A stretch of 64,000 nucleotides of DNA from Helicobacter japonicus (lineage in GTDB: Bacteria; Campylobacterota; Campylobacteria; Campylobacterales; Helicobacteraceae): the NCBI RefSeq assembly GCF_000762845.2, contig NZ_JRMQ02000010.1, positions 1-64,000 of the forward strand. Direction: 5' to 3'. The notes beneath the pieces are model-generated. The model saw only the letters and a program-made list of their open reading frames with translations. It ran no database searches and was not told the DNA's origin. Positions 43,232-53,926 of this stretch are shown here, piece after piece. A program made the position numbers and the translations under genes. Position 1 is the stretch's first letter, and each line of letters starts with the position of its first letter.

Positions 43232-44457
43232 AACAAAATTACACAAGACTAAAGCCAAATTTTGAAAATATCTTTTTTGAGCAAGAAAATGACAAAATGG
43301 TAGTAAATTTTGGACCACAGCACCCATCTGCACACGGGCAATTACGTCTTATTTTAGAACTTGAACACGAAAAAATTATCAAAGCCACTCCTGATATTGG
43401 CTATTTGCATCGTGGTGTAGAAAAAATGGCTGAAAATATGATTTATAATGAATTTATGCCTACAACTGATAGACTTGATTATATTGCTGCGACAAGCAAT
43501 AATTACGCATTTGCAGCAAGTGTAGAAAAACTCATTGGTGTAGAAGTACCTTTGCGTGCGCAAGTTATCCGCACTATGCTTTTAGAGATTAATCGTATTA
43601 TCTCACATATTTTCTTCCTTGGCATACACGGAATGGATGTGGGTGCATTGTCTATATTTTTGTATTGCTTTATTGAGCGTGAATATGGCTTAGATTTGAT
43701 GGAAGATTATTGTGGAGCAAGACTCACACATAATGCCATTCGTATTGGTGGTGTGCCACTTGATTTACCCCATAATTTTTTAGAAAGTGTAGAAAAATGG
43801 ACACAAAGCGTGCCAAAAACACTTGACCTTGTGCGTGGATTGCTCGATAAAAATAGAATCTGGCGCATTCGCCTTGAAAATGTTGGTTATATATCACAGG
43901 ATTTTGTCAAGCAATGGAGTCTAAGCGGGATTATGGCTCGAGGAAGCGGTATCAAATGGGATATTCGCAAACATAATCCTTATGAACTCTATCCACAACT
44001 AGATTTTGAAGTGCCTGTGGCAACTGAAGGTGATTGTTATGCGCGTTACCAACTTTATATTGAAGAAGTATATCAATCTCTCAAGATTCTAAAACAACTC
44101 ATAGCTCTTTATCCTAGCACTCCAAGTGAGCTTATGGCAAGAGATGCTCGTTACATATCTGCGCCTAAAGAAGATATAATGACACAAAACTACTCACTTA
44201 TGCAACATTTTGTGCTTGTAACACAAGGTATGCGCCCTCCTGTGGGTGAAGTATATGTCCCAACAGAATCTCCTAAAGGTGAACTTGGATTTTTTATCCA
44301 TTCTCTTGGTGCTCCATCGCCTCATCGCCTAAAAATCCGCACACCAAGCTTTTATCACATAGGTGCATTACAAGACCTTTTGGTTGGGCATTATTTTGCT
44401 GATATTCCTGCAATTTTAGCTTCAACAAATGTCGTTTTTGGTGAAATCGATAGATAA
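43228..44457 (+). CDS. nuoD: Complex I subunit NuoD
   Basis: NuoD lines the quinone pocket and derives from the large subunit of Ni-Fe hydrogenases. The 409-residue protein has [26 protein letters not shown] and EGDCYARY motifs, and ends with the family sequence NVVFGEIDR. It overlaps nuoC by four bases. Confidence 0.97.
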   Translation: MKQNYTRLKPNFENIFFEQENDKMVVNFGPQHPSAHGQLRLILELEHEKIIKATPDIGYLHRGVEKMAENMIYNEFMPTTDRLDYIAATSNNYAFAASVEKLIGVEVPLRAQVIRTMLLEINRIISHIFFLGIHGMDVGALSIFLYCFIEREYGLDLMEDYCGARLTHNAIRIGGVPLDLPHNFLESVEKWTQSVPKTLDLVRGLLDKNRIWRIRLENVGYISQDFVKQWSLSGIMARGSGIKWDIRKHNPYELYPQLDFEVPVATEGDCYARYQLYIEEVYQSLKILKQLIALYPSTPSELMARDARYISAPKEDIMTQNYSLMQHFVLVTQGMRPPVGEVYVPTESPKGELGFFIHSLGAPSPHRLKIRTPSFYHIGALQDLLVGHYFADIPAILASTNVVFGEIDR

Positions 44458-44466
44458 AGGATTGAT

Positions 44467-44694
44467 ATGAAACGATATGATTTACGACATTTATCCAATG
44501 ATTTTGACAAGCGTTTAAATGAATTATGTGATACTTTAGAAAATGGAGAGGTAGGTATCTTTCTCTTTGAGGTACGTGAATTTACAAATGTGCAAAAAGC
44601 TATTGACTGCATTTTAGGACGCGGTGATGAGCTTTTAAATAGTCTGCGCTTTAATGAAGTAGATTGGAGTATTGTGATAAGGAGAAAAAAGTAA
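44467..44694 (+). CDS. Small complex I protein in the NuoE position (HP1264-like)
   Basis: A 75-residue protein that replaces NuoE in Campylobacterota. It lacks the four cysteines of the NuoE [2Fe-2S] cluster and so cannot hold that centre. It contains FEVREFTNVQKAIDCILGRGDELLNSL, typical of the HP1264-type family. It overlaps the next gene by one base (TAATG). These bacteria are thought to feed complex I from reduced flavodoxin or ferredoxin, not NADH. Confidence 0.9.
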   Translation: MKRYDLRHLSNDFDKRLNELCDTLENGEVGIFLFEVREFTNVQKAIDCILGRGDELLNSLRFNEVDWSIVIRRKK

Positions 44695-45500
44695 TGAAAG
44701 CATTTGCCTCACTCATTAGCAAAATCTCACAAAAACCCGTTAAAAAAGATTTTGCTAATTATGATACTCTTATAAGTTTTGGCTACTTTTGGGAAGATAT
44801 GCCTTCTTGCAGGCAGCTTTTTGCTTTACACCCACTCTTTATGCCAGAAAATAAATCTATTCAATGCTTGCGCTATGAAGTTGGCACAGAATTCGGTATT
44901 GCTTGGCTTTTAGCTTACTCTCTCTCTCCATTGCTCAACACAACAAATACTTTTACGCAAGAACTTAAGACAAAATTGCAACTTATTGATGTGGGCTATC
45001 TTTCTTCAGAGACTAATCTCGCTGAAGAAGAATTGGAATCTATTATGAAATATTTAAATACGCTCAAAAAACCTCTAGCCCTTATTCTAGGAAAAGAATT
45101 AGCCCTTCATCCACACGCACAAGATATTGCTCTCATTTGTGGCATACTTGGCGCAAGTGATAAGATTAACATTATTATGCCTGAATACGAGGATTCTCAA
45201 GATTATGCAACACCACAACATATCTCACTTGAATTATGTGAAGATTTACCTGAATCTAACGGAAATTTTGTGTATATTATGCCCTCTTCTGTTACACTTA
45301 ATACCTTAAAAATTCCGCCACTTTTTGCCCCAACACTCAAACTAAAAGACAAACAACACATTACGCTTAATTTTGAATCTCAACATATTGAAGCAATATG
45401 CGAGCGTGATGATACAAAAAAAGGCACAATTGCTTTATTGTATCTCTCAAAAATAGGCGATATGGGCTATCCTTATAAGAAAGTCGAGGTGATAATATGA
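44694..45500 (+). CDS. Complex I-associated protein in the NuoF position (HP1265-like)
   Basis: From the ATG at 44694 the protein has 268 residues; AAGGAG lies eight bases upstream. It replaces NuoF but has no FMN/NADH-binding glycine motifs and no C-terminal [4Fe-4S] cysteines. It appears to be the divergent HP1265-type subunit that may dock flavodoxin, although its exact role is unproven. It overlaps nuoG by four bases. Confidence 0.85.
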   Translation: MKAFASLISKISQKPVKKDFANYDTLISFGYFWEDMPSCRQLFALHPLFMPENKSIQCLRYEVGTEFGIAWLLAYSLSPLLNTTNTFTQELKTKLQLIDVGYLSSETNLAEEELESIMKYLNTLKKPLALILGKELALHPHAQDIALICGILGASDKINIIMPEYEDSQDYATPQHISLELCEDLPESNGNFVYIMPSSVTLNTLKIPPLFAPTLKLKDKQHITLNFESQHIEAICERDDTKKGTIALLYLSKIGDMGYPYKKVEVII

Positions 45501-48004
45501 GCAAAATTACTATCACAATCAATGGACAAACTCTCTCTTGCAATGAGGGAGAGAGCATTTTACAAATAGCACGCAGAGAGGGTATTGAAATCCCTGCAAT
45601 TTGCTATCTTTCTGGTTGTTCTCCTACTATGGCGTGTAAGCTTTGTATGGTAGATATTGACGGCAAACGCAATTATTCTTGCAATTCTAAAGCAAAAGAT
45701 GGTATGAATATCCAAACACATACACCCGAAATTATAAAAGAACGCAATGCCATTATGCAAAGCTATGATGTAAATCACCCACTCCAATGCGGTGTATGTG
45801 ATAAAAGTGGTGAATGTGAGCTACAAAACTATACCTTAAAAATGCAAGTAAGCACTCAAGAATATCATATCAAAGAAAGCTACAAACCTCACAAATCTTG
45901 GGCAAAAGCAGTTTATGACCCAAATCTTTGTATTATGTGCGAACGTTGTGCAACAACCTGTAAAGATAATCTTGGCGAAGCTAAGCTCAAAGCACAAAAA
46001 GCTGATTTAGAGCCACTTGATAGTGCATTATGGAAAGATTCTATGCCAAAAGATGCTCTAAGTGTGTGGTCGCGAAAGCAAAAGGCATTAATTGATTTTG
46101 TAAGTGATACACCTTGTTTTGATTGTGGTGAGTGTATTAGTGTATGTCCTGTAGGTGCTTTAAGCACAGATGACTTTAAATACAAGGCGAATGCGTGGGA
46201 GCTTAAAAAAATAGAATCTACTTGTATCCACTGCCCTATGGGTTGTAAGCTTACCTATGAAGTGCGCCATAACGATATGCTCGGCACACCTCATATTTAT
46301 CGTGTAAAAAATGACTTTTACTTTAATCCTATTTGTGGCACTGGGCGATATGCATATGATGTAAGCTCAAGCGTGAATCCAGCACAAAATTTGCAAACAG
46401 CCATTCAAGCCTTTAAAAAAGCGACAGGTATTAATGTAGGCAATCAAACAACAAATGAAGAAGCATTTGTGCTTAATCATCTCGCTAAGCTTAATAACTA
46501 CTCTTTGTATAATGAAGAAGCCCTTAACTTTAAGCATTTTATCAATGCGTTTCTTACTTATGCACACAAAACAATGCTAAACCACCTCTCTCACTTTAAA
46601 GAATCTCAAAATGTGATTCTCATAGGAAGTGCGATTAATTATCAAGTGCCTACATTGCGCTATATGTTAAATAATAAGCTTAAGATTCTTAAAGGCTCGC
46701 AAGCTGTATATATGCACCCACTTAATGACACACTTATACCAGCCTTAAGTAAGAGTGTTACAAGCATAAGCTACCACCCAGATGCACTAAGTATTGCGGT
46801 TGCAAGCTTGGCTCTTGCTTATCTTCATACAAATCCGAGTGATGATGAACATACTCAAACATTAAAAAGTATTATTCAACCCCTCCTTGAAAGCAAACGC
46901 ATAATAAAAACGCCTATACAAAAGGAAGTAAAAAAAACAATTACTTCACAAAATGAAGCTGGCGAGGAAGTAAGCACAGAAGTTACAGAAACAATTGAAG
47001 AGATGAAAGAAGAAATCATCTATCAAGCCCTTATAGATTCACAAATAAGCCCCGAGCAGTTTGCAGCACTTAGCACAATATGTCAAAACAAACCAACTCT
47101 CGTGCTTGGAGCTGATGTGTATGCAGATTCTCAAGCACAAATCCTCGCACAAATACTTGGTATTTTAGAATATAAAAATATCATCAATGTAATTCTTGTG
47201 CCACCATTTGCTAATGCACTCGGTTTAGCAATGATTTGTGATTTAAGTCCTAAAAAAGCTGAGCAACAAGAGGATTTTATTATTGGTTACCGCGATAGTG
47301 GTGATTTTGTATGTGAATCTGATTTTATAAGCATAGATTCTCCATACACTGAATCCACAAAGGATATAACCAAATCTTCCCAAGATACACCGGATTTTAT
47401 CCTCCCTGCTATCAACCAACTTGAAGGCACTTACACAAGCATTGATTGCAGAATCTTACCTCTTAAACCTGCTCTTACATTTCAAGGCTATGATTTAAGT
47501 GATATTGCTAAAGCTTTTGATATGAAAGGTGATTATCTTATTGACTACACAAGTCTTATCTGTGGTTGCGAGTTTGATGATTTTGACAATAAGTTCTTAA
47601 ATGATGGCACAGATATGCGTGGTTATCGTTTCAAGAATCTTCCCCTTACGCCTTTAACGTCTCTTGATTCTCTCACTCTTACATTACCTCAATATGAACG
47701 CACATATAATGCCTATATGTTAAATTCTCCTTCACAATTCAATACTTATACGGCAAAAAGTGTGCATTTACAAAACAAAGTTGGTATCTATGTGAGTGCA
47801 TCTTTCTTGCAAGAGCTTGGGTTAAAAGAAGGTCAATATATTACACTTACAGATTCTACGCACCATATTAGTGGAACAGTATATATTGATTATTATCTCA
47901 ATATGCCTTGCTTCCTCGTTAGTCCTATGCTCCAAGGTGCAAACGATATATTTGCTTCCAGTGCTTGGACGAATTTACATATTTCACATAAGGAACAAAT
48001 ATGA
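45497..48004 (+). CDS. nuoG: Complex I subunit NuoG
   Basis: NuoG carries most of the peripheral Fe-S centres. The 835-residue protein has an N-terminal [2Fe-2S] set (CYLSGCSPTMACKLC), the HPLQCGVCDKSGEC site, two further [4Fe-4S] sets in CIMCERCATTC and CFDCGECISVCP, and CIHCPMGC, then a molybdopterin-like fold lacking the cofactor. A Thr/Glu/Lys-rich stretch around residues 470-515 is an insertion. It overlaps nuoH by four bases. Confidence 0.96.
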   Translation: MSKITITINGQTLSCNEGESILQIARREGIEIPAICYLSGCSPTMACKLCMVDIDGKRNYSCNSKAKDGMNIQTHTPEIIKERNAIMQSYDVNHPLQCGVCDKSGECELQNYTLKMQVSTQEYHIKESYKPHKSWAKAVYDPNLCIMCERCATTCKDNLGEAKLKAQKADLEPLDSALWKDSMPKDALSVWSRKQKALIDFVSDTPCFDCGECISVCPVGALSTDDFKYKANAWELKKIESTCIHCPMGCKLTYEVRHNDMLGTPHIYRVKNDFYFNPICGTGRYAYDVSSSVNPAQNLQTAIQAFKKATGINVGNQTTNEEAFVLNHLAKLNNYSLYNEEALNFKHFINAFLTYAHKTMLNHLSHFKESQNVILIGSAINYQVPTLRYMLNNKLKILKGSQAVYMHPLNDTLIPALSKSVTSISYHPDALSIAVASLALAYLHTNPSDDEHTQTLKSIIQPLLESKRIIKTPIQKEVKKTITSQNEAGEEVSTEVTETIEEMKEEIIYQALIDSQISPEQFAALSTICQNKPTLVLGADVYADSQAQILAQILGILEYKNIINVILVPPFANALGLAMICDLSPKKAEQQEDFIIGYRDSGDFVCESDFISIDSPYTESTKDITKSSQDTPDFILPAINQLEGTYTSIDCRILPLKPALTFQGYDLSDIAKAFDMKGDYLIDYTSLICGCEFDDFDNKFLNDGTDMRGYRFKNLPLTPLTSLDSLTLTLPQYERTYNAYMLNSPSQFNTYTAKSVHLQNKVGIYVSASFLQELGLKEGQYITLTDSTHHISGTVYIDYYLNMPCFLVSPMLQGANDIFASSAWTNLHISHKEQI

Positions 48005-48999
48005 GCGATTTGACAGGTGGCATTATTGAAACAATATTAAAAATTATCGTTGTGTTGCTTATTTTTTCTGCACTTGCAGGATTTGGCACATATTTAGAGC
48101 GTAAAATATTGGGGTTTTTTCAAAGACGCATTGGACCAAATTATGTAGGTCCTTATGGTTTATTGCAAGTGCTTGCTGATGGTATCAAACTCTTTGTCAA
48201 AGAAGATATTATTCCGCAAAATGCCATTAAACCTATCTTTATCCTAGCACCCTCACTTGCTGCTATCACAGCATTTATTGCTATGGCTCCTATACCCTTT
48301 TTCCCTCAATTTGAGCTTTTTGGACATACCATTACGCCCATTATCTCTGATATCAATGTAGGGATTCTCTTTGTTTTAGCAGTAAGTTCTTGTGGGATTT
48401 ATGCGCCGCTTCTTGCAGGATTAAGCTCTGGCAATAAATGGTCGCTTATTGGTGGAGCGAGAGCTGCTTTACAATTTCTAAGTTTTGAAGTCATTACCTT
48501 TCTCTCACTCCTTGCCCCTCTTATGCTTGTTGGTTCTCTATCTCTTGTAGATATTAATAATTATCAGCAAGATGGTGTGCTTGATTGGCTTATTTTTAAA
48601 CAGCCTCTCGCCTTTGTACTTTTTATTATTGCAGCATATGTTGAGCTTAACCGCACACCTTTTGACTTGCTTGAACACGAATCAGAGATTACCGCAGGAT
48701 TTGCGACAGAATATAGCGGCTTAAAATGGGGAATGTTTTTCATTGGCGAATACGCTAATATGTTTGCCACTGCTTTTATTTTAAGCCTTATATTTTGCGG
48801 TGGATTCAATGACTGGGGCTTTATCCCTGGTGGAATTGCAATTTTACTCAAAGTGTGCTTTTTTATCTTTTTATTTATGTGGGTAAGAGCAACATTTCCA
48901 CATGTTCGCCCCGATCAACTTATGCGTATGTGTTGGAAAATTATGCTTCCTCTCGGGTTGCTTAATGTGCTTCTCACAGGCTGCATTTTATTATTTTAG
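48001..48999 (+). CDS. nuoH: Complex I subunit NuoH
   Basis: NuoH is the membrane subunit that forms part of the quinone channel. The 332-residue protein has eight helices, the conserved [17 protein letters not shown] loop and [16 protein letters not shown], which carries the acidic residues for proton coupling. It overlaps nuoG by four bases. Confidence 0.97.
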   Translation: MSDLTGGIIETILKIIVVLLIFSALAGFGTYLERKILGFFQRRIGPNYVGPYGLLQVLADGIKLFVKEDIIPQNAIKPIFILAPSLAAITAFIAMAPIPFFPQFELFGHTITPIISDINVGILFVLAVSSCGIYAPLLAGLSSGNKWSLIGGARAALQFLSFEVITFLSLLAPLMLVGSLSLVDINNYQQDGVLDWLIFKQPLAFVLFIIAAYVELNRTPFDLLEHESEITAGFATEYSGLKWGMFFIGEYANMFATAFILSLIFCGGFNDWGFIPGGIAILLKVCFFIFLFMWVRATFPHVRPDQLMRMCWKIMLPLGLLNVLLTGCILLF

Positions 49000-49007
49000 G
49001 AGATAAA

Positions 49008-49664
49008 ATGAAAACAGATTATTATGTCTTAGCTCCTCGTAAGAGGCGTGAAAAACAAGCTTTTCTTACACGCGTAGGTATCACACTCAAAACAACTTTA
49101 AGTCTTGACCTATTTGCTGGGCTTAAAAAATCTTTAGGAGCATTTTTTGCGCCAAAAGCAACGATTCATTATCCTTTGGAGATAATTCCTTTAAGCCCTC
49201 GATATAGAGCTGTACATAAACTACAACGACTTCTAGAATCCGACATACAACGTTGCATTGGTTGTGGATTATGTGAAAAAATCTGCACGAGCAACTGCAT
49301 ACGCATTATTACTGATCAGGATACAGATGGGCGTAAAAAAATTTTAGATTATAGCATTAATTTTGGACGTTGCATTTATTGTGGATTATGTGCAGAAGTC
49401 TGCCCTGAACTCGCTATTGTGCATACTGATCGATTTGAAAGTGCAAGCACACAACGAGCATTGTTTGGCTATAAAGATATTCTTTTAGAATCCACCTCCT
49501 CGCTACTTGAATTTGATGGCTATGGGTCAGTATCCCCTAATGCTGATAAACTTGTCAAACAAACACCATTAAGCTATGTATTAACAAAAGAAGCAAACAG
49601 CACAGATTCGGAATCGAATACAAAAATATCAGAATCTCCCACACAGGAGGGTGCAAATGTTTGA
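49008..49664 (+). CDS. nuoI: Complex I subunit NuoI
   Basis: NuoI holds two [4Fe-4S] clusters (N6a, N6b). The cysteine sets are [15 protein letters not shown] and [13 protein letters not shown]. The 218-residue protein has an extra Ser/Thr/Glu-rich C-terminal tail beyond the core. It overlaps nuoJ by eight bases, and a strong AGGAGG for nuoJ lies within its last codons. Confidence 0.97.
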   Translation: MKTDYYVLAPRKRREKQAFLTRVGITLKTTLSLDLFAGLKKSLGAFFAPKATIHYPLEIIPLSPRYRAVHKLQRLLESDIQRCIGCGLCEKICTSNCIRIITDQDTDGRKKILDYSINFGRCIYCGLCAEVCPELAIVHTDRFESASTQRALFGYKDILLESTSSLLEFDGYGSVSPNADKLVKQTPLSYVLTKEANSTDSESNTKISESPTQEGANV

Positions 49665-50187
49665 AACAATTGCTTTTTATCTCTTTAGCACATTATGTAT
49701 TGTAAGCTTTCTCATCGTTGTAAGCTCATCGCAGATTCTTTATGCAATGACAGCACTTGCAAGCGGAATGATTTTTGTATCTGGCATATTCTTTGTGCTT
49801 GATGCAGAATTTTTAGGTGCAGTGCAAATTGTCGTGTATGGAGGCTCTGTGGTTGCACTCTATGCGTTTGCAATGATGTTTTTTGATACTTCAAAAGAAG
49901 TTATAGAATCTCGCAAAAATGAATGGGTAGCGTGTGTGCTATGTGTGGGCATTGCTATCGTGCTTGTTGGAGCTTTCGGTATGCCTTCAATAGGAAGTAA
50001 TCTAGAAATCGTTGCAGATTCTCAAAAACTCATTGATATTGCAGAAATGAACAATATTCAAATGATTGGTTATGTGCTTTTCACAAAATATCTCATTCCC
50101 TTTGAAATTGCTGCTTTTATGCTCCTTGTAGCTATGGTAGCAGGGATTATACTCAGCATTAAAAGGAGCAATAATGGTCAGTCTTAA
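49657..50187 (+). CDS. nuoJ: Complex I subunit NuoJ
   Basis: NuoJ is a five-helix membrane subunit. The 176-residue protein has the family region [23 protein letters not shown]. The ATG at 49657 has AGGAGG six bases upstream; a GTG two codons before is less likely. It overlaps nuoK by 14 bases. Confidence 0.96.
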   Translation: MFETIAFYLFSTLCIVSFLIVVSSSQILYAMTALASGMIFVSGIFFVLDAEFLGAVQIVVYGGSVVALYAFAMMFFDTSKEVIESRKNEWVACVLCVGIAIVLVGAFGMPSIGSNLEIVADSQKLIDIAEMNNIQMIGYVLFTKYLIPFEIAAFMLLVAMVAGIILSIKRSNNGQS

Positions 50188-50476
50188 TCACTATTTGATT
50201 TTATCAGCAATATGCTTCTGTATAGGATTTTTTGGCATATTGAGACGGCGCAATATTATTATGCTATTTTTTTCAACCGAAATCCTACTCAATAGTGTTA
50301 ATATCGGATTTGTTGCGGTTGCCTCATATCTTAATGATTTACAAGGCGAGATTTTTGCACTTTTTATCATTGCAATTGCCGCAGCAGAAATTGCTGTAGG
50401 ATTAGGGCTGGTGGTTATTTGGTATAGAAAACACCACACGCTTGATATAAGCTCATTAGAGAATCTCAAAGGATAA
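50174..50476 (+). CDS. nuoK: Complex I subunit NuoK
   Basis: NuoK is a three-helix membrane subunit with two conserved glutamates needed for proton movement, here in FSTEILLNSVNIGFV and AAAEIAVGLGLV. The 100-residue length is typical. AAAGGAGC precedes the ATG. Confidence 0.97.
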   Translation: MVSLNHYLILSAICFCIGFFGILRRRNIIMLFFSTEILLNSVNIGFVAVASYLNDLQGEIFALFIIAIAAAEIAVGLGLVVIWYRKHHTLDISSLENLKG

Positions 50477-50479
50477 AAT

Positions 50480-52357
50480 ATGATACCGACAAGTGAAACT
50501 CTCATTCAAATGGTATATATTGCGCTTTTTGCTCCTCTTGTAGGAGCAGTTTTTGCCGCATTTTTTGGACATAGACAAAAATGTCTCTTCGCGGGTATTG
50601 TCCCTACACTTTTGCTTTGTGCTTCTTTTGTCGCTTCAAGCCTACTTTTTGCTGCTGTATATACAACCGATATTGTCATTTATATTGACCTTTTAGATTG
50701 GATTGAAGCAGGAGACTTTTATAGCTCATTTGGTTTTATGGTTGATAGCATTAGCGTGAGTATGATGATTGTCGTAAGTCTCATTTCTACAATTGTGCAT
50801 ATATATTCTATCGGCTATATGAAACACGATAAGGGATTTAATCGCTATTTTAGCTACCTTAGTGCCTTTGTATTTTCAATGATGCTTCTCGTGATGAGCG
50901 ATAATTTCTTAGGACTCTTTGCAGGCTGGGAAGGCGTAGGTCTGTGCTCTTATCTCCTTATTGGCTTTTGGTATGAAAAAGAAAGTGCAAATTTTGCCTC
51001 CATAGAAGCCTTTGTGATGAACAGAATAGCCGATCTTGCATTAATTATAGGTATTTTCCTGATTGTTTATCATTGCGAAAGTCTCAAATATGAAGAAATA
51101 TTTGCTTTATTACAAACAGAACAATTTGATACAAGCTTGCTTTTATGGATTGGTGCATTGCTCTTTGTAGGAGCTATGGGTAAATCTGCTCAATTCCCTT
51201 TCCATACTTGGCTTGCTGATGCTATGGAAGGTCCAACTCCTGTATCAGCACTTATCCACGCAGCAACGATGGTAACTGCGGGTGTATATCTTCTCGTGCG
51301 TGCAAATCCACTCTACCAAATGATTCCTGATGTTGGCTTTTTTATTGCTTCTCTTGGTGCATTTGTAGCAATCTTTGGTGCGAGTATGGCACTTGTAAAT
51401 AAAGATTTAAAGCGCATTATTGCTTATTCCACACTCTCTCAACTTGGCTATATGTTTGTGGCAGCAGGCTTTGGGGCGTATTGGATTGCCCTTTTCCACC
51501 TCATCACTCACGCATTCTTTAAATCCCTCCTTTTCTTAGGTGCTGGCAATGTAATGCACGCTATGAATGATAAGCTTGATATTACAAAAATGGGTGGGTT
51601 ATATAAACCATTGCGTTATACAATGATTATGATGTGTATCGCTTCTGTAGCACTTGCTGGAATCTATCCTTTTGCAGGATTCTTCTCTAAAGATTTAATT
51701 TTAGAAGTCGCTTTTTCTCAACATACTTTTATATGGGCAATTTTGTTTGTTTCAGCACTTTTTACAGCATTTTATAGCTTTAGGTTGCTTATGCTTGTAT
51801 TTTTTGTGCCAAAATCTCATTCTGAAAACCCACATGAAGCCTATTCTTATATGCTTCTTGCAATGTTACCTCTTGCTATCCTCTCTATGGTTGCCGGACT
51901 CGGAGCTATACTTGAAAAATTCTTAAGCATACATTTACCCTACGCACTTCCTGAATTACCGACACAAACACATTTGCTCCTTATTGGCTCTACGCTCACT
52001 CTTGTATGTCTTGTGGCTCTTTTTAGTATTATCAAATATGCTAAAGGTGGCTTTGGAAGCTTTTGGGAACATACTTTTATCTACAAGATTCTTAGTAATA
52101 ATTACTATATCCCCAAACTTTACGAGAATCTTTTCATCAAACCTTATCATAAATGTGCTATTTTCCTATGGCAAAAAATAGAATTGGGCTGTATTGATTA
52201 TTTTGTAGATTCTCTTGCGCGTTATACAAAAGCATTGGGCGGCAAACTCTCCCTTATACAAAATGGCTCACTCACGCGTATGCTTAAACTCATTATTGGA
52301 GGTTTGTGTGTCTTACTCCTTGCGTGTGTGTCTTATTTTATATGGAGGCAATTATGA
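50480..52357 (+). CDS. nuoL: Complex I subunit NuoL
   Basis: NuoL is the antiporter-like distal membrane subunit with the long lateral helix. The 625-residue protein has WEGVGLCSYLLIGFW, the MEGPTPVSALIHAATMV region and the KSAQFPFHTWLADAM stretch with its essential lysine. It overlaps nuoM by four bases (ATGA). Confidence 0.97.
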   Translation: MIPTSETLIQMVYIALFAPLVGAVFAAFFGHRQKCLFAGIVPTLLLCASFVASSLLFAAVYTTDIVIYIDLLDWIEAGDFYSSFGFMVDSISVSMMIVVSLISTIVHIYSIGYMKHDKGFNRYFSYLSAFVFSMMLLVMSDNFLGLFAGWEGVGLCSYLLIGFWYEKESANFASIEAFVMNRIADLALIIGIFLIVYHCESLKYEEIFALLQTEQFDTSLLLWIGALLFVGAMGKSAQFPFHTWLADAMEGPTPVSALIHAATMVTAGVYLLVRANPLYQMIPDVGFFIASLGAFVAIFGASMALVNKDLKRIIAYSTLSQLGYMFVAAGFGAYWIALFHLITHAFFKSLLFLGAGNVMHAMNDKLDITKMGGLYKPLRYTMIMMCIASVALAGIYPFAGFFSKDLILEVAFSQHTFIWAILFVSALFTAFYSFRLLMLVFFVPKSHSENPHEAYSYMLLAMLPLAILSMVAGLGAILEKFLSIHLPYALPELPTQTHLLLIGSTLTLVCLVALFSIIKYAKGGFGSFWEHTFIYKILSNNYYIPKLYENLFIKPYHKCAIFLWQKIELGCIDYFVDSLARYTKALGGKLSLIQNGSLTRMLKLIIGGLCVLLLACVSYFIWRQL

Positions 52358-53925
52358 ATTATCTTTTAAATATTGTTATCTTTTTCCCAGCATTTGCCGC
52401 GGTTATTTTATATATACTTAAAGGTGAAAAAGGGCGCATATTTGCGATTATAGTCTCAGCACTTGAATTGCTTTTTGTCCTGCTTTTATGGAATGAATTT
52501 AATGTCAATTACGGAGGGATTCAATTCCTTAACCATATAGAAATTGTCCATTCCTATGGTATAAGCTATTCTGTGGGAATTGATGGTATTTCTCTTTTCC
52601 TCATCGCACTTAACGCATTTGTCGTATTCCTTGCTTTGTGCCTCTTTAAATATATCAAAACTTCGGTAGCCATTGCAATCTTATTCCTTGAAAGCATTAC
52701 AATGGGTGTATTTTGTGTGCTTGATGTTATACTCTTTTATATCTTTTGGGAGATTTCAATTTTACCTATACTCTACATACTTGGTATATGGGGTGGTGAG
52801 AAGAGAATCTACGCAAGTATCAAATACTTTATCTATGCTTTTAGTGGCTCAATTATTATGCTTGTAGGTATTTTATACTTTGCTTATCAATATAAGCTCA
52901 CTATGGGTGCGTGGAATTTTAATTTACTTGATTGGTATCAACTCTCTCTTGATGCTTCGATTCAAAAATGGCTTTTTATTGCATTTTTTCTTGGTATGGC
53001 AGTCAAGATTCCGCTCTTTCCGTTTCATTCGTGGCAACCCTATGTCTATACACAAGCACCTATCATAGGTTCTGCTCTCTTATCAGGAGTTGTAAGCAAA
53101 ATGGGAACGTATGCGCTTTTACGCTTTGTCCTGCCTCTTTTTCCAGATACAAGCAACTCGATGAGCTTTATTATCAGTATTATATGTGTTTTAATGATAG
53201 TATATGGCGCAATGCTAAGTCTTGTGCAAAAAGATATCAAAACCCTTCTTGCTTATGGTTCTATCTCACATATGGGTATCATCGTGCTAGGTATTTTTTC
53301 ACTCAATACTGAAGGAATAAGTGGAGCTACATTCTTTATGGTATCACACGGACTCGTAATAGCTGCACTCTTTTTCCTCATAGGCTGTATATATGAGAGA
53401 ATTCAAACCCAACAAATAAGCAAGATTCAAGGCTTAGCGCATAGTATGCCAAATCTAAGTGCCACTTTTGGTATTGTAATGATGTGTTCTCTTGGCTTAC
53501 CTTTGACTATGGGTTTTGTAGGAGAAGTGCTTTGCTTATATGGATTCTTTCAAGTTAATCCAATAATGACATTTTTAGCCGGAAGTAGCTTTTTTGTAGG
53601 AGCAATTTATATGCTCATTGTCTTTAAGAAAACTTTTCTAGGCACTACATCACCTCAATACAGCACTTTAAAGGACTTTAGTTTGCGAGAAAAAATTGTC
53701 TTTGCACCTATTATAGCAATCATCATAGCCTTTGGTGTGTATCCAAAACCCTTGCTTAACCCTATCAATACAAGCGCACAAACGCTTACTCAAATGATTG
53801 AGCTCAAAAAACCTAGCAACGTTACTGATCGTATGATAGAAGGGCAAAATCCTTACTCTTACGAACATATCCCTAATGACTTTGATGATGAAGGGGTGCT
53901 TATTATCCCAAACATAGGAGATTAA
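52354..53925 (+). CDS. nuoM: Complex I subunit NuoM
   Basis: NuoM is an antiporter-like membrane subunit. The ATG at 52354 has GGAGG eight bases upstream, giving 523 residues; the frame opens 16 codons earlier inside nuoL. Motifs include GIDGISLFLI, FWEISILPIL and VKIPLFPFHSWQPYVYTQAP with the essential lysine. Its stop is one base from the nuoN start. Confidence 0.97.
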   Translation: MNYLLNIVIFFPAFAAVILYILKGEKGRIFAIIVSALELLFVLLLWNEFNVNYGGIQFLNHIEIVHSYGISYSVGIDGISLFLIALNAFVVFLALCLFKYIKTSVAIAILFLESITMGVFCVLDVILFYIFWEISILPILYILGIWGGEKRIYASIKYFIYAFSGSIIMLVGILYFAYQYKLTMGAWNFNLLDWYQLSLDASIQKWLFIAFFLGMAVKIPLFPFHSWQPYVYTQAPIIGSALLSGVVSKMGTYALLRFVLPLFPDTSNSMSFIISIICVLMIVYGAMLSLVQKDIKTLLAYGSISHMGIIVLGIFSLNTEGISGATFFMVSHGLVIAALFFLIGCIYERIQTQQISKIQGLAHSMPNLSATFGIVMMCSLGLPLTMGFVGEVLCLYGFFQVNPIMTFLAGSSFFVGAIYMLIVFKKTFLGTTSPQYSTLKDFSLREKIVFAPIIAIIIAFGVYPKPLLNPINTSAQTLTQMIELKKPSNVTDRMIEGQNPYSYEHIPNDFDDEGVLIIPNIGD

Positions 53926-53926
53926 T

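Noticed and set aside
44467-45500. NuoE and NuoF as broken genes
   Set aside because: They lack NADH and Fe-S motifs, but this is the known arrangement in Campylobacterota, so they are intact lineage-specific subunits.
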